Source: Hygrocybe punicea (taxonomy: Eukaryota; Basidiomycota; Agaricomycetes; Agaricales; Hygrophoraceae). From it: 64,000 nucleotides of DNA. The notes beneath the pieces were generated by a model, which did no database searches, was not told where the DNA came from, and saw only the letters and a list, made by a program, of their open reading frames with translations. The DNA lies in assembly GCA_963556145.1 (NCBI GenBank), contig OY744462.1, positions 3,348,001 through 3,412,000 on the forward strand, read 5' to 3'. Shown in pieces: positions 45,778-56,584 of the stretch; within the stretch, counting starts at the first letter, position 1, and every line of letters begins with the position of its first letter. The position numbers and the translations under genes were made by a program.

Positions 45778-48560
45778 ATGATTTCCCTGTATCATTCCTC
45801 TATCCTTGTCATTACCCTTGTTGATTGTGGATCGACACATTGTTTCATTGATCTGGAATTCTGCTCCCTTCACGATCTCCCTGTTTTCCCTACTACTCTG
45901 GGACATCTCTGCTTGTTTGATGGTTCCTATGGTGGAATCATCAACAAATCTGTATCTATCTCTGTCTGTTTCCCTGCTGGTGAAATTCTAATTTTAGAAT
46001 TTTTGGTCACTCCGGTGGATCCATCTGTTTCCACAGTTCTTGGATATAGCTGGCTCACCAAATACAATCCATTGATTGACTGGGTTGAGCATAGCGTCAA
46101 ATTCTGTTCTTCTGATTCTGCGCCTCTGTTGTCGACTCTGGTGCCTATTGAGGCACCACTTGCGGACCCTCCAGTACAGCCTCCATCCCCTCCGTCTACT
46201 CCATCTACTCCATCTACTCCATCTACTCCGCCTACTGCACCTACTCTGCCCGATCTTCCCTCACCTTCAGCTTCAAAGCCTGACATTTCCTTTGTCAGCG
46301 CTCAAGCCTTTCTATGTGGTTGCAAAGTCCCAGGAACTCATGTCTTCTGCATGGAAGTCTGGTCACCCGACGCCACTGGATGCTCTGCAAGCTACAGTCC
46401 TCTGGAACCCTCAAAACCTTCTGTGGCTTTTACAACCTCCCTGAAGAGTATCACGAATTTGCTGATGTCTTTAGCAAGATGAAAGCTTGGAACCTCCCCG
46501 AACACCGTCCTTACAACCTCAAGATTAATTTAGAGGACGGTGCTCAACCTCCTTTTGGCCCCATCTATTCTATTTCACCCTTGGAGCTCGAAACCCTTTG
46601 GGAATTCCTTGATAAGAATCTCTGGGCTGGTTTTGTCCACTCCACCCGTTCTCCCTGTGGAGCTCCCATTCTTTTCTCTTGGAAGAAAAACGGTAGCCTC
46701 CAACTCTGTGTGGATTTCCGAGGACTCAATCATATCACAAAGAAGGACCACTATCCTATTCCCCTCATGGCGGATTTTCTTGACACTCCCCAGACTGCAT
46801 GCATTTATACCAAAATTGACCTTAAACACACCTACAATTTAGTCTGGATTGCCAAAGGCAATGAATGGAAAACAGCCTTTCGTACTGGCTATGGCTCGTT
46901 TGAATGGTTGGTTATTCTGGAAGGTCTCACTAATGCTTTTCAACACTTCATTAACAACATTTTTCTAACCTCCTTGACATTTCCGTTATTGTTTACCTTG
47001 ACAACATTCTTATCCATTCCGATGACCCCGCTAATCATACAGAGCATGTCCATTAAGTCCTCCGGTGACTGCAGAAACACGGCCTGTATGCGAACGCCGA
47101 GAAATGTTCTTTCAGCGTTAATATGGTAGAATACCTGGGTTACATTCTTTCTCCGCAAGGTCTTTCTATGGACCCTGCCAAGGTCCAGACCATCCAGGAT
47201 TGGCCTGAGCCCCGGAAGATTAAGGATGTTCAATCCTTTCTTGGATTTGCCAACTTCTACTGGCGTTTCATTCCACACTATTCCTCCATCACCATTCCAC
47301 TTACTCACCTCACTCGCAAGGGGTTACAATGGAATTTTGATGATAAGTGTCATTCCGCTTTCAATGACTTGAAGTCTGCTTTCCTTTCCGCTCCAGTCCT
47401 TTCCCATTGGTCACCAGAGTTTGACACTCTGGTGGAGATGGATGCCTCCAATTATGCTGTTGCCTCCATTCTCTCCATTCGACATCCTGAGGGCAAGATT
47501 CACCCAGTCACATTCCGGTCTCATACCATTTCAGACTCAGAGTTAAACTACGATACCCATGACAAGGAACTCCTTGCCATCTTCGACACCTTCACTTAGG
47601 GTTGACCATGGGTCTTGAACGGGTCGGGTCATCTGACACCGCACCCATACCCGTGAACACCATACCCAGGGCGGTGTTCACCCACACCCGCACCCAAATA
47701 TCCATGGGTCACAATGGTACACCCTACCTGTGGTGTACCATCGCATCCCACCATCCACCACGGTTCCCGTTCCACTCTACAACCTTGCAGATGCAGTGCT
47801 GGCATCAATTGACGCTATGTGCATGTCCGCGAGGTGATCAAGATGGGGAACAAGGGGGGCATGTGCTGTTGGACACATTGTAGCGCGTCTGCGAGGTGGA
47901 CAAGAGGAGGATGAGAGGGGGATGCATCATTGTCATCGCTGTGGCATTTCCATGAGGTGGACAAAGGGGGACGTGTCGTTGTTGCATGTCCATGAGGTGG
48001 ACGAAGGGGGACGTGTCGTTGTTGTTGTTGTTGCGTGTCTGCACGGTGGACGAGAGGGGGATGTGTCATAGTAGTTAGCTAGAGTTCCTTACTTGATGTA
48101 AATGGAGACTTACCTGTAGGCTGGGAGGTGGGAGCACCACCCCCCGGCCGTTTTGCTACTCCTTCTTTTGTTGTTATATGGTTGCCACGCGCTCGCATCG
48201 AGGTGGTGGTGGTTGTGTAACCGAACCCGTCATACCCACCAAACCACGGGTACGGGTGACGGTATGGTCACAATGTCCAAAAGTGGACACTGTGACCCGT
48301 ACCCGCTTAACCCATAGCCGAAAACCTGTGGGTTTCCAAAACCTGTGGTCAACCCTACCTTCATTGCTTGGTGACATTACTTGGAAGGTACTGCTACTCT
48401 GGTTGATGTTATCACTGATCACAATAATTTGGAGTACTTTTCTACCATCTGGTTACTCACTCGCTGTCAAGCTCATTGGTATGAGTTCCTTTCCCATTTC
48501 AATTTTGTTATTCATCTCTGTCCAGGCAAGCTTGGAACTAAGCCCAATACGGATAATAAT
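45778..48560 (+). pseudogene. Gypsy element 3 pol: protease, reverse transcriptase, RNase H
   Basis: Protease: VDCGSTHCFID near 45820 (Cys in place of the usual Ser/Thr of D-S/T-G) and VLGYSWLTKYNPLIDW. A Pro/Ser/Thr repeat linker follows (46180-46260). RT: PEEYHEFADVFS, WKKNGSLQLCVDFRGLNHIT, FRTGYGSFEWLV. The catalytic box reads VYLDNIL near 47000 in a shifted frame, with Asn for the second Asp. Connection: YLGYILSPQGLSMDP and KIKDVQSFLGFANFYWRF. RNase H: VEMDASNYAVASIL, a break by a hAT-like element at 47597, then [17 protein letters not shown] and [15 protein letters not shown]. It is inactive by sequence. Confidence 0.87.
47597..48357. mobile_element. hAT-like element in RNase H, TAGGGTTGACC family (761 bp)
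   Basis: The ends are TAGGGTTGACCATGG and TGTGGTCAACCCTA. The flanks CCTTCACT (47589-47596) and CCTTCATT (48358-48365) are 8-bp duplications with one C/T difference. The core has CCCGTAC-type repeats and (GGTGGACGAGAGGGGGATG)-type units near 47880-48060. Confidence 0.85.
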
Positions 48561-50046
48561 TTGAGCACATTGTCTCATGGTTTTTCTGAGGTGTTGCACA
48601 AAAATGTAATATTTGATCAACTAAGAGATCATCTTAGGACTACACTGCATAACATGAATCCTACAGACTTTCCTAGAGGCACTGTGGGCATCAGTGTGGC
48701 AAATCTAGCTCTGGAGTTGTTTAAAGTCAATGACATTGTAGCCTCTTCTCAACATGAATGTTCTCAATGTGACTTTGCAGAAGAACCCATTGATGACAGA
48801 CTAGGCTATGTGTTACATGCTGATGACACCATTAAACAGTCTACCATGCATTGGATTGATACCTTGTCACAGAAAACCAATAGAAGATGTCCTGATTGCA
48901 ACAGCAGAATGAATCAACTTGTATTTTATAATGAAGCACCACATATTCTTATTCTAGAGTATCCATTTACAGCTGTTTGCATTGAATATGGCAGTAAATT
49001 GCATCAATTGAGAAAAGTGGACTTAGAAGAATTTTGAGAGCTCTGTTGTGTATCTCATGAAGTACTGCATGGATTAAGATGGTTATAGAAGGAAAGTTGT
49101 ACTATTTCTTAAGGGCTATCTACTCCTGTAATTACATTTGGACAATATTTAGTGTATGGTGAGTTGTGGGTGAAATAGAAGGTAAACTGGTGTTTTTTGA
49201 CATCCAAATTGATATTGTCAAATTATGGCATCAAATGAGCTCCTATGAACAAGATTGTAGGGAGAAAATTGTTCAGTTTTTCAAGGGCTAGAAGCTCAGA
49301 TACTGTATTTTTCTTCATTTTTGTCCTTTCAGCCAATAATTATGAGTCTTATACAATTTCAAGCCCAATATGAATAAACATGGTAAAGATGTAAAATTGG
49401 CTGAAAGGACAAAAATGAAGAAAAATACAGTATATGAGCTTCTAGCCCTTGAAAAACTGAACAATTTTCTCCCTACAATCTTGTTCATAGGAGCTCATTT
49501 GATGCCACAATTTGACAATATCATATTGAGTGTCAAAAATACTACATTACCTGTTTATTTCATCCACCACTCATCATATACTAAATATAGTCCAAATGTA
49601 ATTACTGGAGCTGATAGCCCTTAGAAAATGGTACAACTTTCCCTCTGTAACCATGTCAATCTGTGCAGTATTTCATGAGATACAGGATTGAGCACAGAAA
49701 ATTTGTCTAAGTCCATATTATTCTATTGATTCAAAAAATTTCAAAAAGTGCCATCATTTATGCAAATGGCTGTAAAAACATTGAAACCGGTCATAGATTA
49801 GAATTTGTTTCAGAGACTGACACAAAGACATTAGAACTTAGAGGCATTGTACATCATGGTCAATATCATTTCACCTCACATATTATTACTGCACAGAAAC
49901 AAGTATGGTATCATGATGGAATGATTACAGGCAACTCTTGTTCCAGAGACACTGTCCTTACACAACTTTCAGACCATGATATCAGACACTGTAAAAATAG
50001 AAACCTAGTATTAGCTATTTATGCTCAGGCGATTCAAAAACATTAA
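48550..50046 (+). pseudogene. Helitron C-terminal ubiquitin-protease-like domain, fused to Gypsy 3 and split by MITE copy 3
   Basis: It aligns with 33886-34500. Readable stretches are [74 protein letters not shown], then after MITE copy 3 TLELRGIVHHGQYHFTSHIIT (two runs) and LVLAIYAQAIQKH-stop. The two Cys pairs (CSQC, CPDC) and the His box YHFTSH are kept; the N-terminal Cys box is missing. The frame is continuous with the Gypsy RNase H frame across the junction near 48550. Confidence 0.75.
48970..49772. mobile_element. Palindromic mariner-type MITE, copy 3 (803 bp)
   Basis: It starts CAGCTGTTTGCATTGAA and ends TATGCAAATGGCTG. TA lies on both sides (48968-48969 and 49773-49774). The arms of about 370 bp are like copies 1 and 2. 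It is inserted inside the protease-like coding sequence. Confidence 0.85.
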
Positions 50047-50061
50047 TTAATTAATTGATTA

Positions 50062-50118
50062 ATTACAAACCTTCACTGAACCAGGTCTGATAAAGAACAA
50101 GTCTTTTAAGAACTCGTA
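50062..50118. repeat. Partial copy of the end motif of the 11543-12862 repeat
   Basis: CCTTCACTGAACCAGGTCTG, AAAGAACAAGTCTTTTAA and AGAACTCGTAA match the end of the repeat seen at 11160-11215 and 33690-33742. The hairpin here lacks its internal AAATTAAAA part. Confidence 0.55.
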
Positions 50119-50769
50119 ATTCCAAAGAGTATGTATGTTTTAGCTCTATTTACTCATGGGATGTCAAGTTACAAACATGCAGGGGATCTCAAAGATAAAA
50201 GGCTAAAAGGATCTATGATTATGGGAACTTTCCATATTAGCCTGCTGCTTTGGGAAATGTCAAAGTTAATGTCTACATCATTTTTAAAAAAAAAGTGAAT
50301 GTAGTAGTGATGGTACAGTTTGGTTCTGAACCTAGGTTTGAACCTGAACTCACATGAACTGAACCTAAGTTCAGTTCAATGTTCAGGGTAATGCTTGAAC
50401 CGAACCTTAGGTTCAGTTCAAGGTTCAGTCAAGGAGGGAATCTTGTGAACCTGGTTCAAACTGGTTCAAACCTGAACCTAATCTTTCACATATTAGTCTA
50501 ATTTCTGCTGAGTAGAGACTTAGTTTTGGTCCAACTATTTACTGACTTGAAAGTTCAGCACTATTAATAACAGAATCTAGATTAGTTAGAGTTTATATTG
50601 TTGCAATTAGTGCTTCTATAACAGGAATATCTGCAAACTTAAATATATTTTAAAATGCAAAGTTGAAATTCAGCCTAGGATGCCATGTTGTGTGATTCAG
50701 TTATACTGATTGCAAGGTCTTTCCTTCCTGTTAAAATACTGCAAAACATTTGCAATGACCATATGAACC

Positions 50770-51090
50770 TAGTGTTGCCACGACTAAGACTACTAGTCAA
50801 CTGGCGGTCATAGTCATAGTTGATTTTAGCTGCAACTCAGCTAGTTGCAACTATGACTATCTAGTTGACTAAAATTATATCATGTCTGTTCTGGTATTTA
50901 TAAGTGATTTAACATACATTTGTTTAATCATAGTTGACTATTCTCAAGTTTAGTTGACTACAATGACCAGCTAAGCTGCGACTTTAGCTGCAACTATCAA
51001 CTATGACTACTAAAATTTTGGTGTAAATAGTCTAGTCATAGTTGTGACTATGTAGTCGCAACTATGACTAGTCTAGTTGTGGCAACACTA
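50770..51090. mobile_element. hAT-like MITE, copy 3 of the TAGTGTTGCC group (321 bp)
   Basis: The ends are TAGTGTTGCCACGACTA and TAGTTGTGGCAACACTA. TATGAACC is duplicated exactly (50762-50769 and 51091-51098). The core is repeats of AGTTGACTA/TAGTCATAGTTG type. The terminal 10 bp match copies 1 and 2 but the core differs. Confidence 0.9.
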
Positions 51091-51132
51091 TATGAACCAT
51101 TGTCCAGGATATTTCATGCTTACTGTGCTTCA

Positions 51133-51981
51133 CACAGGGTGCACAGTAGCATACCATGTCACACAGTATCTTGAAAGTACTTGACAAGTATACTAAATAT
51201 CATTACCGTAACATTCAACATGGTATTGTAACAGTATTCAGACATAAACTACAATACTTGTGCTCAAATTCATCTGAAGGTATGAAGGCAAATGAGACTT
51301 ATACCTTTTCAATAACATCAAGTCTTTTGTTTCACTACTTTTACTGTATCTACAGCAAAGTACCGTATAGTTCGGATAGAATACTTGCAGCCTAAGATGA
51401 ATAAAAGTATTAAACTAGTAAGGAAGTTGTGCCACTTTCACTACTAGGATACCTTTTGAATCCTTTCAAGATACAGTGTGAAATAGTATAGTACTATTGC
51501 CATATTGTAGATTTAAAATACTGTGTCAATACTTTTAAGATACTGTTTCAGTACTTTTATTATAATAAAAGTATCTTAAAAGTATTGACACAGTATCTTA
51601 AATCCACAATATGGCAATAGTACTATACTATTTCACACTGTATCTTGAAAGGATTCAAAAGGTATCCTAGTAGTGAAAGTGGCACAACTTCCTTACTAGT
51701 TTAATACTTTTATTCATCTTAGGCTGCAAGTATTCTATCTGAACTATACAGTACTTTGCTGTGGATACAGTAAAAGTAGTGAAACAAAAGGCTTGATGTT
51801 ATTGAAAGGGTATAAGTCTCATTTGCCTTCATACCTTCAGATGAATTTGAGCACAAGTATTGTAGTTTATGTCTGAATACTGTTACAATACCATGTTGAA
51901 TGTTATGGTAATGATATTTAGTATACTTGTCAAGTACTTTCAAGATACTGTGTGACATGGTATGCTACTGCGCACCCTGTG
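51133..51981. mobile_element. Foldback element, CACAGGGTGCA family, copy B (849 bp)
   Basis: A palindrome of two arms of about 400 bp with ends CACAGGGTGCACAGTAGCAT and its complement. TCA is duplicated (51130-51132 and 51982-51984). The open frame in one arm is mirrored in the other, so it is not evidence of a gene. Confidence 0.82.
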
Positions 51982-52629
51982 TCAGACACATCTAACACAA
52001 GATTCTATTGATTCATTCACAGTACATGTAATTGAAGAGTCAAACCATTAGCCCAACAACAATGTAGAGTGATAGGAAATAAAGGAAACAATTGGATTGA
52101 GAAAATTGATTAGCTCGTATACTTGTAGTTTCACACTGTGGTTTAGTTCAGGTTCAGCCTGGCCTGAACCTGAACTGAACCTATCTGAACCTGAACCAAA
52201 GGTTCAGTTCAAGGTTCAGCATATGAGCTGAACCAAACCTCAGGTTCAGTTCAAGGTTCAGATCTTTTTGGCCTGAATTGAACTGAACTGAACCTTACCA
52301 TCACTAGAATGTAGAATAAATTACTAGGGTAAATTTATAGCCAGTGTGTCTAAGAGGGCCAGGCCAGGGCTGACCCAGGGCTGACCCTCAGGGCCAGCTG
52401 TTTACTCAGGCTGACTTGGCCCTGGCCCTTGAGTCTAGGGCCAGGGCCAGCAAATCTCTGGCTAGGCCAGGGTCAACCCAAGGGCCAGAGGGTCATGGCC
52501 CTGCCCTTGGACAGTGTAGCAAGTCCACATTTCTCAATTGAAAAAAAATGCTGCGAGTTCCGTGAATTACTAAAACGGCTGTAGTAAACGATAAACCATG
52601 GTTATCTATACGAGTATATGAAGAGTTGT

Positions 52630-55434
52630 TCAAACCCTCAGGCCAGCTATGACTCGAGCTTCCTGAGCGGTCAACTTCCATGTAATACCGGACCCGTTGT
52701 AGAAGTCTTCCACGTCCTCCTCCTACAATAGACATTAGACCACAATCATAGCCGAGATAATGGATGCATACATTATCCAAGTTCAGGAGGGTAGAGATCT
52801 GTTGTAAACGTAAGAATTTCTCCCTGGTGTCCCCCAAAGCCATTTGTGAGGAGAGATAAGCGTTGATGGATCGCAGATCGCGGTCAAACCGAATTGCACC
52901 CAACTAAAAAGGACGCCTATCTGCTATGACGATTACCGAAATCTCAGCTGAACGTACCTCTGTGAACTTGAAACTTAGTACAAATTTCTCCCATGGTCGG
53001 AGGAGCACCTCGAGTGAAAAGTCGAAGAAAAGCCGATAATTACTTTCGGTAAATGTGTCCTGAAAGAGGTAGATGAGTATTTTGACATCCACGACTGAGG
53101 TGCAAACCTTGTAGCCTTCCATGAGGTTCTCCCATGCCTTAATAAATCGTTTTCTGACGAAATCGTGATATTCTGCAACAGAGTACGCCTCTTCATCCAG
53201 CAGGTAGGAGATATCCCTGTACACATCAGGGACCAAACTGCGTAGTTTCGGCCGCATAAGCTGGTTAAATAACTGTTCCACTCCCACCTGCAACCATCAT
53301 AAGCGCGATCATCCAGCGCCAAGACTAACGCTTACTTTCGTACTTGAACGAAATTTGACTAACAAGCTGGAGGAAAAGGAGCAGAGAATGTCTTTCACAG
53401 ACTGGTGTTCGGTATTGATAAAGTGCTGTGAGATCGTGGGGTATGCGAGGAAATCTTTTGTGAGACGCTCCAGATGAGAGGAGGACACATCAAGGTCATT
53501 CAACAAAATCTTGGAACCCATTGAGCGGGGATGTCTGCATGAAAAACAGTTAGAACACTTACAATAGATGCTGAGCGGCTTTCCCTGTCTCCCTTTTCAC
53601 CACGAGCTCCTGGACCCATGACACCTGCTGTTCGATAGACTTCATCTAGTTTTTTCTTGATCGCACCGATAAAATCTTCATCCATGGTGTCTCGCAATGG
53701 TTCTAATGTACATTTGACTACCCTCATAGAGCCTGTGGAAAGAAGACGTGACAAAATAATTCTCAATATGTAAAACACGTCATCAGGGGTCGTCGTTGTT
53801 GCAGAAGACTGCGAAAGATCTTGAGTTGAGAGCCGATGAGCCTATATTGCGCGCTTCAATCGGCTTCATTATCATATACACAAACACACACTTTGTCAAT
53901 GACGGCTTGGGCATACCAGATCTCAAGAGGAATGTAATAAGTTGAGAGAAGGTCTTGGAAAAGTTTATGGGAGGCAGTTGATTCGATGAGGCGTGTTTTT
54001 TTCAGGCCTGGCCACAATGTTGGTTGTGGTGGGGGTGGCGACCTCGGTATAAGATGCGATGGGTCATGGGTGATATCGAACTCATCCTGCGTGATGAGTA
54101 TGAATAACCATCTTTAGAGGATATTGCATACTTTCGATAAAAATTTCCTGAATAAGCCCCAACGACCTGCCATACCAGCCACTTCTGTCAGCACTTTATC
54201 GATCTCACGTGGATCAACAGTTTCGTCAGCCATCGACAAATGTTGTTTTCGATTAATCGGCAAGTGGTATTGTTGACCAGTAGTAGAAGGGGATACATCT
54301 GCAAGCTTCACAATGGTTTCCCCTAAATAGAACAGGCAGAACTAGCCATTAACGCTCACTTTACGTTTCATAGACCGTTCCTCCTCCCAACCGTCTAGTA
54401 GACCTTTAACGACCCGATCACATTCTGCCAAGAGATACCCTATGACGGTGGTCATTTTGCCCAATCCATAGTACTTTTCAACGACGGGCTGGTGTTGATC
54501 CACGATCATGGCTATGTTCTCGAACAGAGCCGTCAAGGCCGTGACATAATAGAGTGGGGATGACGCTATAAATGTCACATGTTTTTATCGACACCTCGTA
54601 TCGAATTGATCGTTCTGCGTACTTTTAGCGGAACCCGGGGTTCTTAGTTGGACGAGCCCCACGACGAAGGACGCATACGCTTGGAGACCTTCGGCTTCCC
54701 ATCCAATGGTGGGGAAGAGCTTGAAGAAACGACTAGTAGCAGCAGCATCGCGAGATCGAGAAGCTTGGTCAAAGCAACGACGAAAGATAGCCAAAAGCTG
54801 CTCCCGTCCCTCCTGTAGAGTCTGCGCAGGGGGCAAATGGCTTTCCGAAGTGGGCTGGACAGAAACATGAGAAATTGAACTTGGCGCGATTGCAAGATAT
54901 CTACGAACGACGGCAAATTCAGAAAATGGGCCGGAAATCACTTCGGCAGGCAGCGACATCGCTCGAGCACAGTGTCTGGTAGCAGATTCCCAATCTTGAC
55001 ATTCAATAGAGGATTGGAGTGATGTTAACGAAGACTAGAAGGGATGTCACAGTTTCGAATGTCGAGAGAGATACACGAATGACCTTCAAGTCTATAACTT
55101 GACCCACTCTTTCGCCGGCTTCTCGAACTCGACGCATTTCTTCATCGAGAAACCTTACTCGACCACCTACGCGTTGAGCTGTGTCAGCTGTGAAGGAGAC
55201 CGTTGAAAGGAGCAGTAGGGCTTCGGCGTGTAGCCCATCCAGATGAGGTAGGAGAGATTGTAGACGGGAAAGCGAAGCGTGAATTAGCTCTTGAGACGAA
55301 AATGACTCAGCCAGCGAGTTGGAAAGCTCAGTCTCTTCTGACTGGTGAAGAGATAGACAGGACAAGATATCTGGTAGACTCGTCAGGGACCTTGGGTCTC
55401 GTCTTGTTGGCTTCGGTGTGGAGAGGGTGCTCAT
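52630..55434 (-). CDS. COG4: Conserved oligomeric Golgi complex subunit 4
   Basis: Eleven exons: 55434-55084, 55034-54623, 54565-54365, 54322-54132, 54086-53892, 53841-53563, 53509-53336, 53287-53108, 53059-52958, 52903-52772 and 52722-52630. They give 2310 nt in one frame, 769 residues plus a TGA stop, close to the usual COG4 length. The introns are 42-57 nt. Recognisable stretches are an N-terminal coiled coil (RVGGRVRFLDEEMRRVREAG), the COG4 core (LTALFENIAMIVDQHQPVVE, CDRVVKGLLDGWEEER) and MGPGARGEKGDRESRSAS. The C-terminus has LGAIRFDRDLRSI and LRLQQISTLLNLD. COG4 belongs to lobe A of the COG tether, which guides retrograde vesicles within the Golgi and interacts with SNARE machinery. 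The start ATG at 55434 is the one before STPKPTRRDPRSL; an in-frame codon 13 residues upstream is not needed. No damage was seen. Confidence 0.95.
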
Positions 55435-56584
55435 CAGGCCTCGCCCAGTGAAAAGTCCTTCAATTTGTATCAATTGTAACTTACTAATTATTACTTATTA
55501 ATAACTTACTAACTAATAACTTAGAGCCTGTTCGGTAGCCCGTAACGTTCAACCGTACTATCATCACACATCAGGAGTTTCAACATTCAGTCAGGATCTA
55601 AAGTTATTTCTAAAGTTAGCGGCAAAATATAATCTTTAGATTTTCATTTAGGCCAAGTCTAAATATTGAATTTAAGTCACGGATAAAGGATTGTCTAAAT
55701 TAATAATAAAAATTCATCTTTAGATTAGTCCTGCAATCAAAATAATTATCAGTGCTAAATTGTGAAAGGAAGGTGTATTTTAGTTTCGAGTTTAATAACA
55801 TTTGCTAGTCCAAATTTAGGCATCACTTAAAGGTAGGCCGGAATTAGAACTTTTGGTAGGGCTTTGGTAGGGTCAAAATAATAAATTTAATGGATATCAA
55901 AATATATGATTTTGGCAGTTATCAAAATTCAAAATTTTCTGTCAGAACTAAAGTTATTGCACGCTCGTCGCCCACCCATCGCCTGCCCATCGCCTGCCCA
56001 TCACCCAGCCATTGCCCAACCGTCGCCCACTCTCATCCAGTTCTCAACGGCTGAGCTGTAGAGAACTTTCCTGGCACCTGTCCATTTCCTCACCGTCGCC
56101 TTGTCATACAGAACTGTAATACCTGGCGCTCCCATCTCCTTATCAGAACCCTCTCCTCTCAACGGCTGAGCCATAGAGAACTCTGGTCATGGATGCCTCA
56201 TTGTCACCCTCTGGACAGCTGAGCCACAGAGTACTTACCTGGCACTCCCATACTCTCAACGACGCTTCCATCTCCTCATCAGCACTCTCTGTGGCTCAGC
56301 CGCTGAGAGCTTACCTGGCGCTTCCATCTCGGCACCCTTTCCTCTCATCATTGGCACACCACTGCACTTTAGTGCTGCTTTCATATTCTCGCCGCCGTTG
56401 TGGCCTGACATTGGAACTTCTCAAATGGCTGAGCACCCGAGAACTTTACCATCATCCCAGTGACTCAACTGCAGAGGCTCCATTGTCGATACATTCAATG
56501 TTTTGAATTATTATACACAATAGTTATTCAACCTTCAATTCTGTGCAACCTAGTACTGTCTGGAGGTTAGTACATTGTTGGCTG
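55435..56584. repeat. Intergenic region with GGCTGAGCCATAGAGAACT repeats
   Basis: 55435-55960 is AT-rich with no gene. 55975-56030 is a CATCGCCTGCC-type tandem array. 56030-56480 holds four or more units with AACGGCTGAGCCATAGAGAA followed by CTGGCGCTCCCATCTCCTCA. The same unit, in the same orientation, recurs at 60718-60880 on the other side of the CACTA transposase gene. Confidence 0.65.

Larger units (their letters stand above)
42488..48550 (+). mobile_element. Gypsy-type element 3, truncated at both ends, with three hAT-like insertions
   Basis: Order on the plus strand: leader or LTR remnant (42488-43007), gag, zinc knuckle, protease, reverse transcriptase and RNase H. Integrase and 3' LTR are absent, and at about 48550 the sequence switches to a Helitron C-terminus. 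The left end abuts the palindrome, so no complete LTR could be defined. Insertions at 43438-43756, 43943-45127 and 47597-48357 each have 8-bp duplications. It belongs to a different Gypsy lineage from E1 and E2. Confidence 0.85.
50305..52306. mobile_element. hAT-like element, TAGTGATGGTA family (2.0 kb with nested inserts)
   Basis: The ends are TAGTGATGGTACAGTTTGG and TTACCATCACTA. GAATGTAG is duplicated exactly (50297-50304 and 52307-52314). Subterminal sequence is made of GGTTCAGTTCAAGGTTCAG repeats on both sides. It contains two further elements (50770-51090 and 51133-51981). No transposase was seen. Confidence 0.88.
50133..52518. mobile_element. Left-truncated copy of the GGCC-rich hAT-like element, with nested insertions
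   Basis: 50133-50304 and 52307-52518 are homologous to 22835-23072 and 32906-33028 (GCTCTATTTACTCATGGGATG, GAATTACTAGGGTAAATTT-type and GGCCAGGGCC landmarks). The right end is GGACAGTGTA at 52509-52518; the left end is missing. It is followed by a short remnant of mariner MITE arm (AAGTCCACATTTCTCAATTG at 52521). Confidence 0.7.

Noticed and set aside
51156..51958. Two similar 79-codon frames at 51156-51395 (+) and 51719-51958 (-)
   Set aside because: They are mirror images in the arms of a foldback element.
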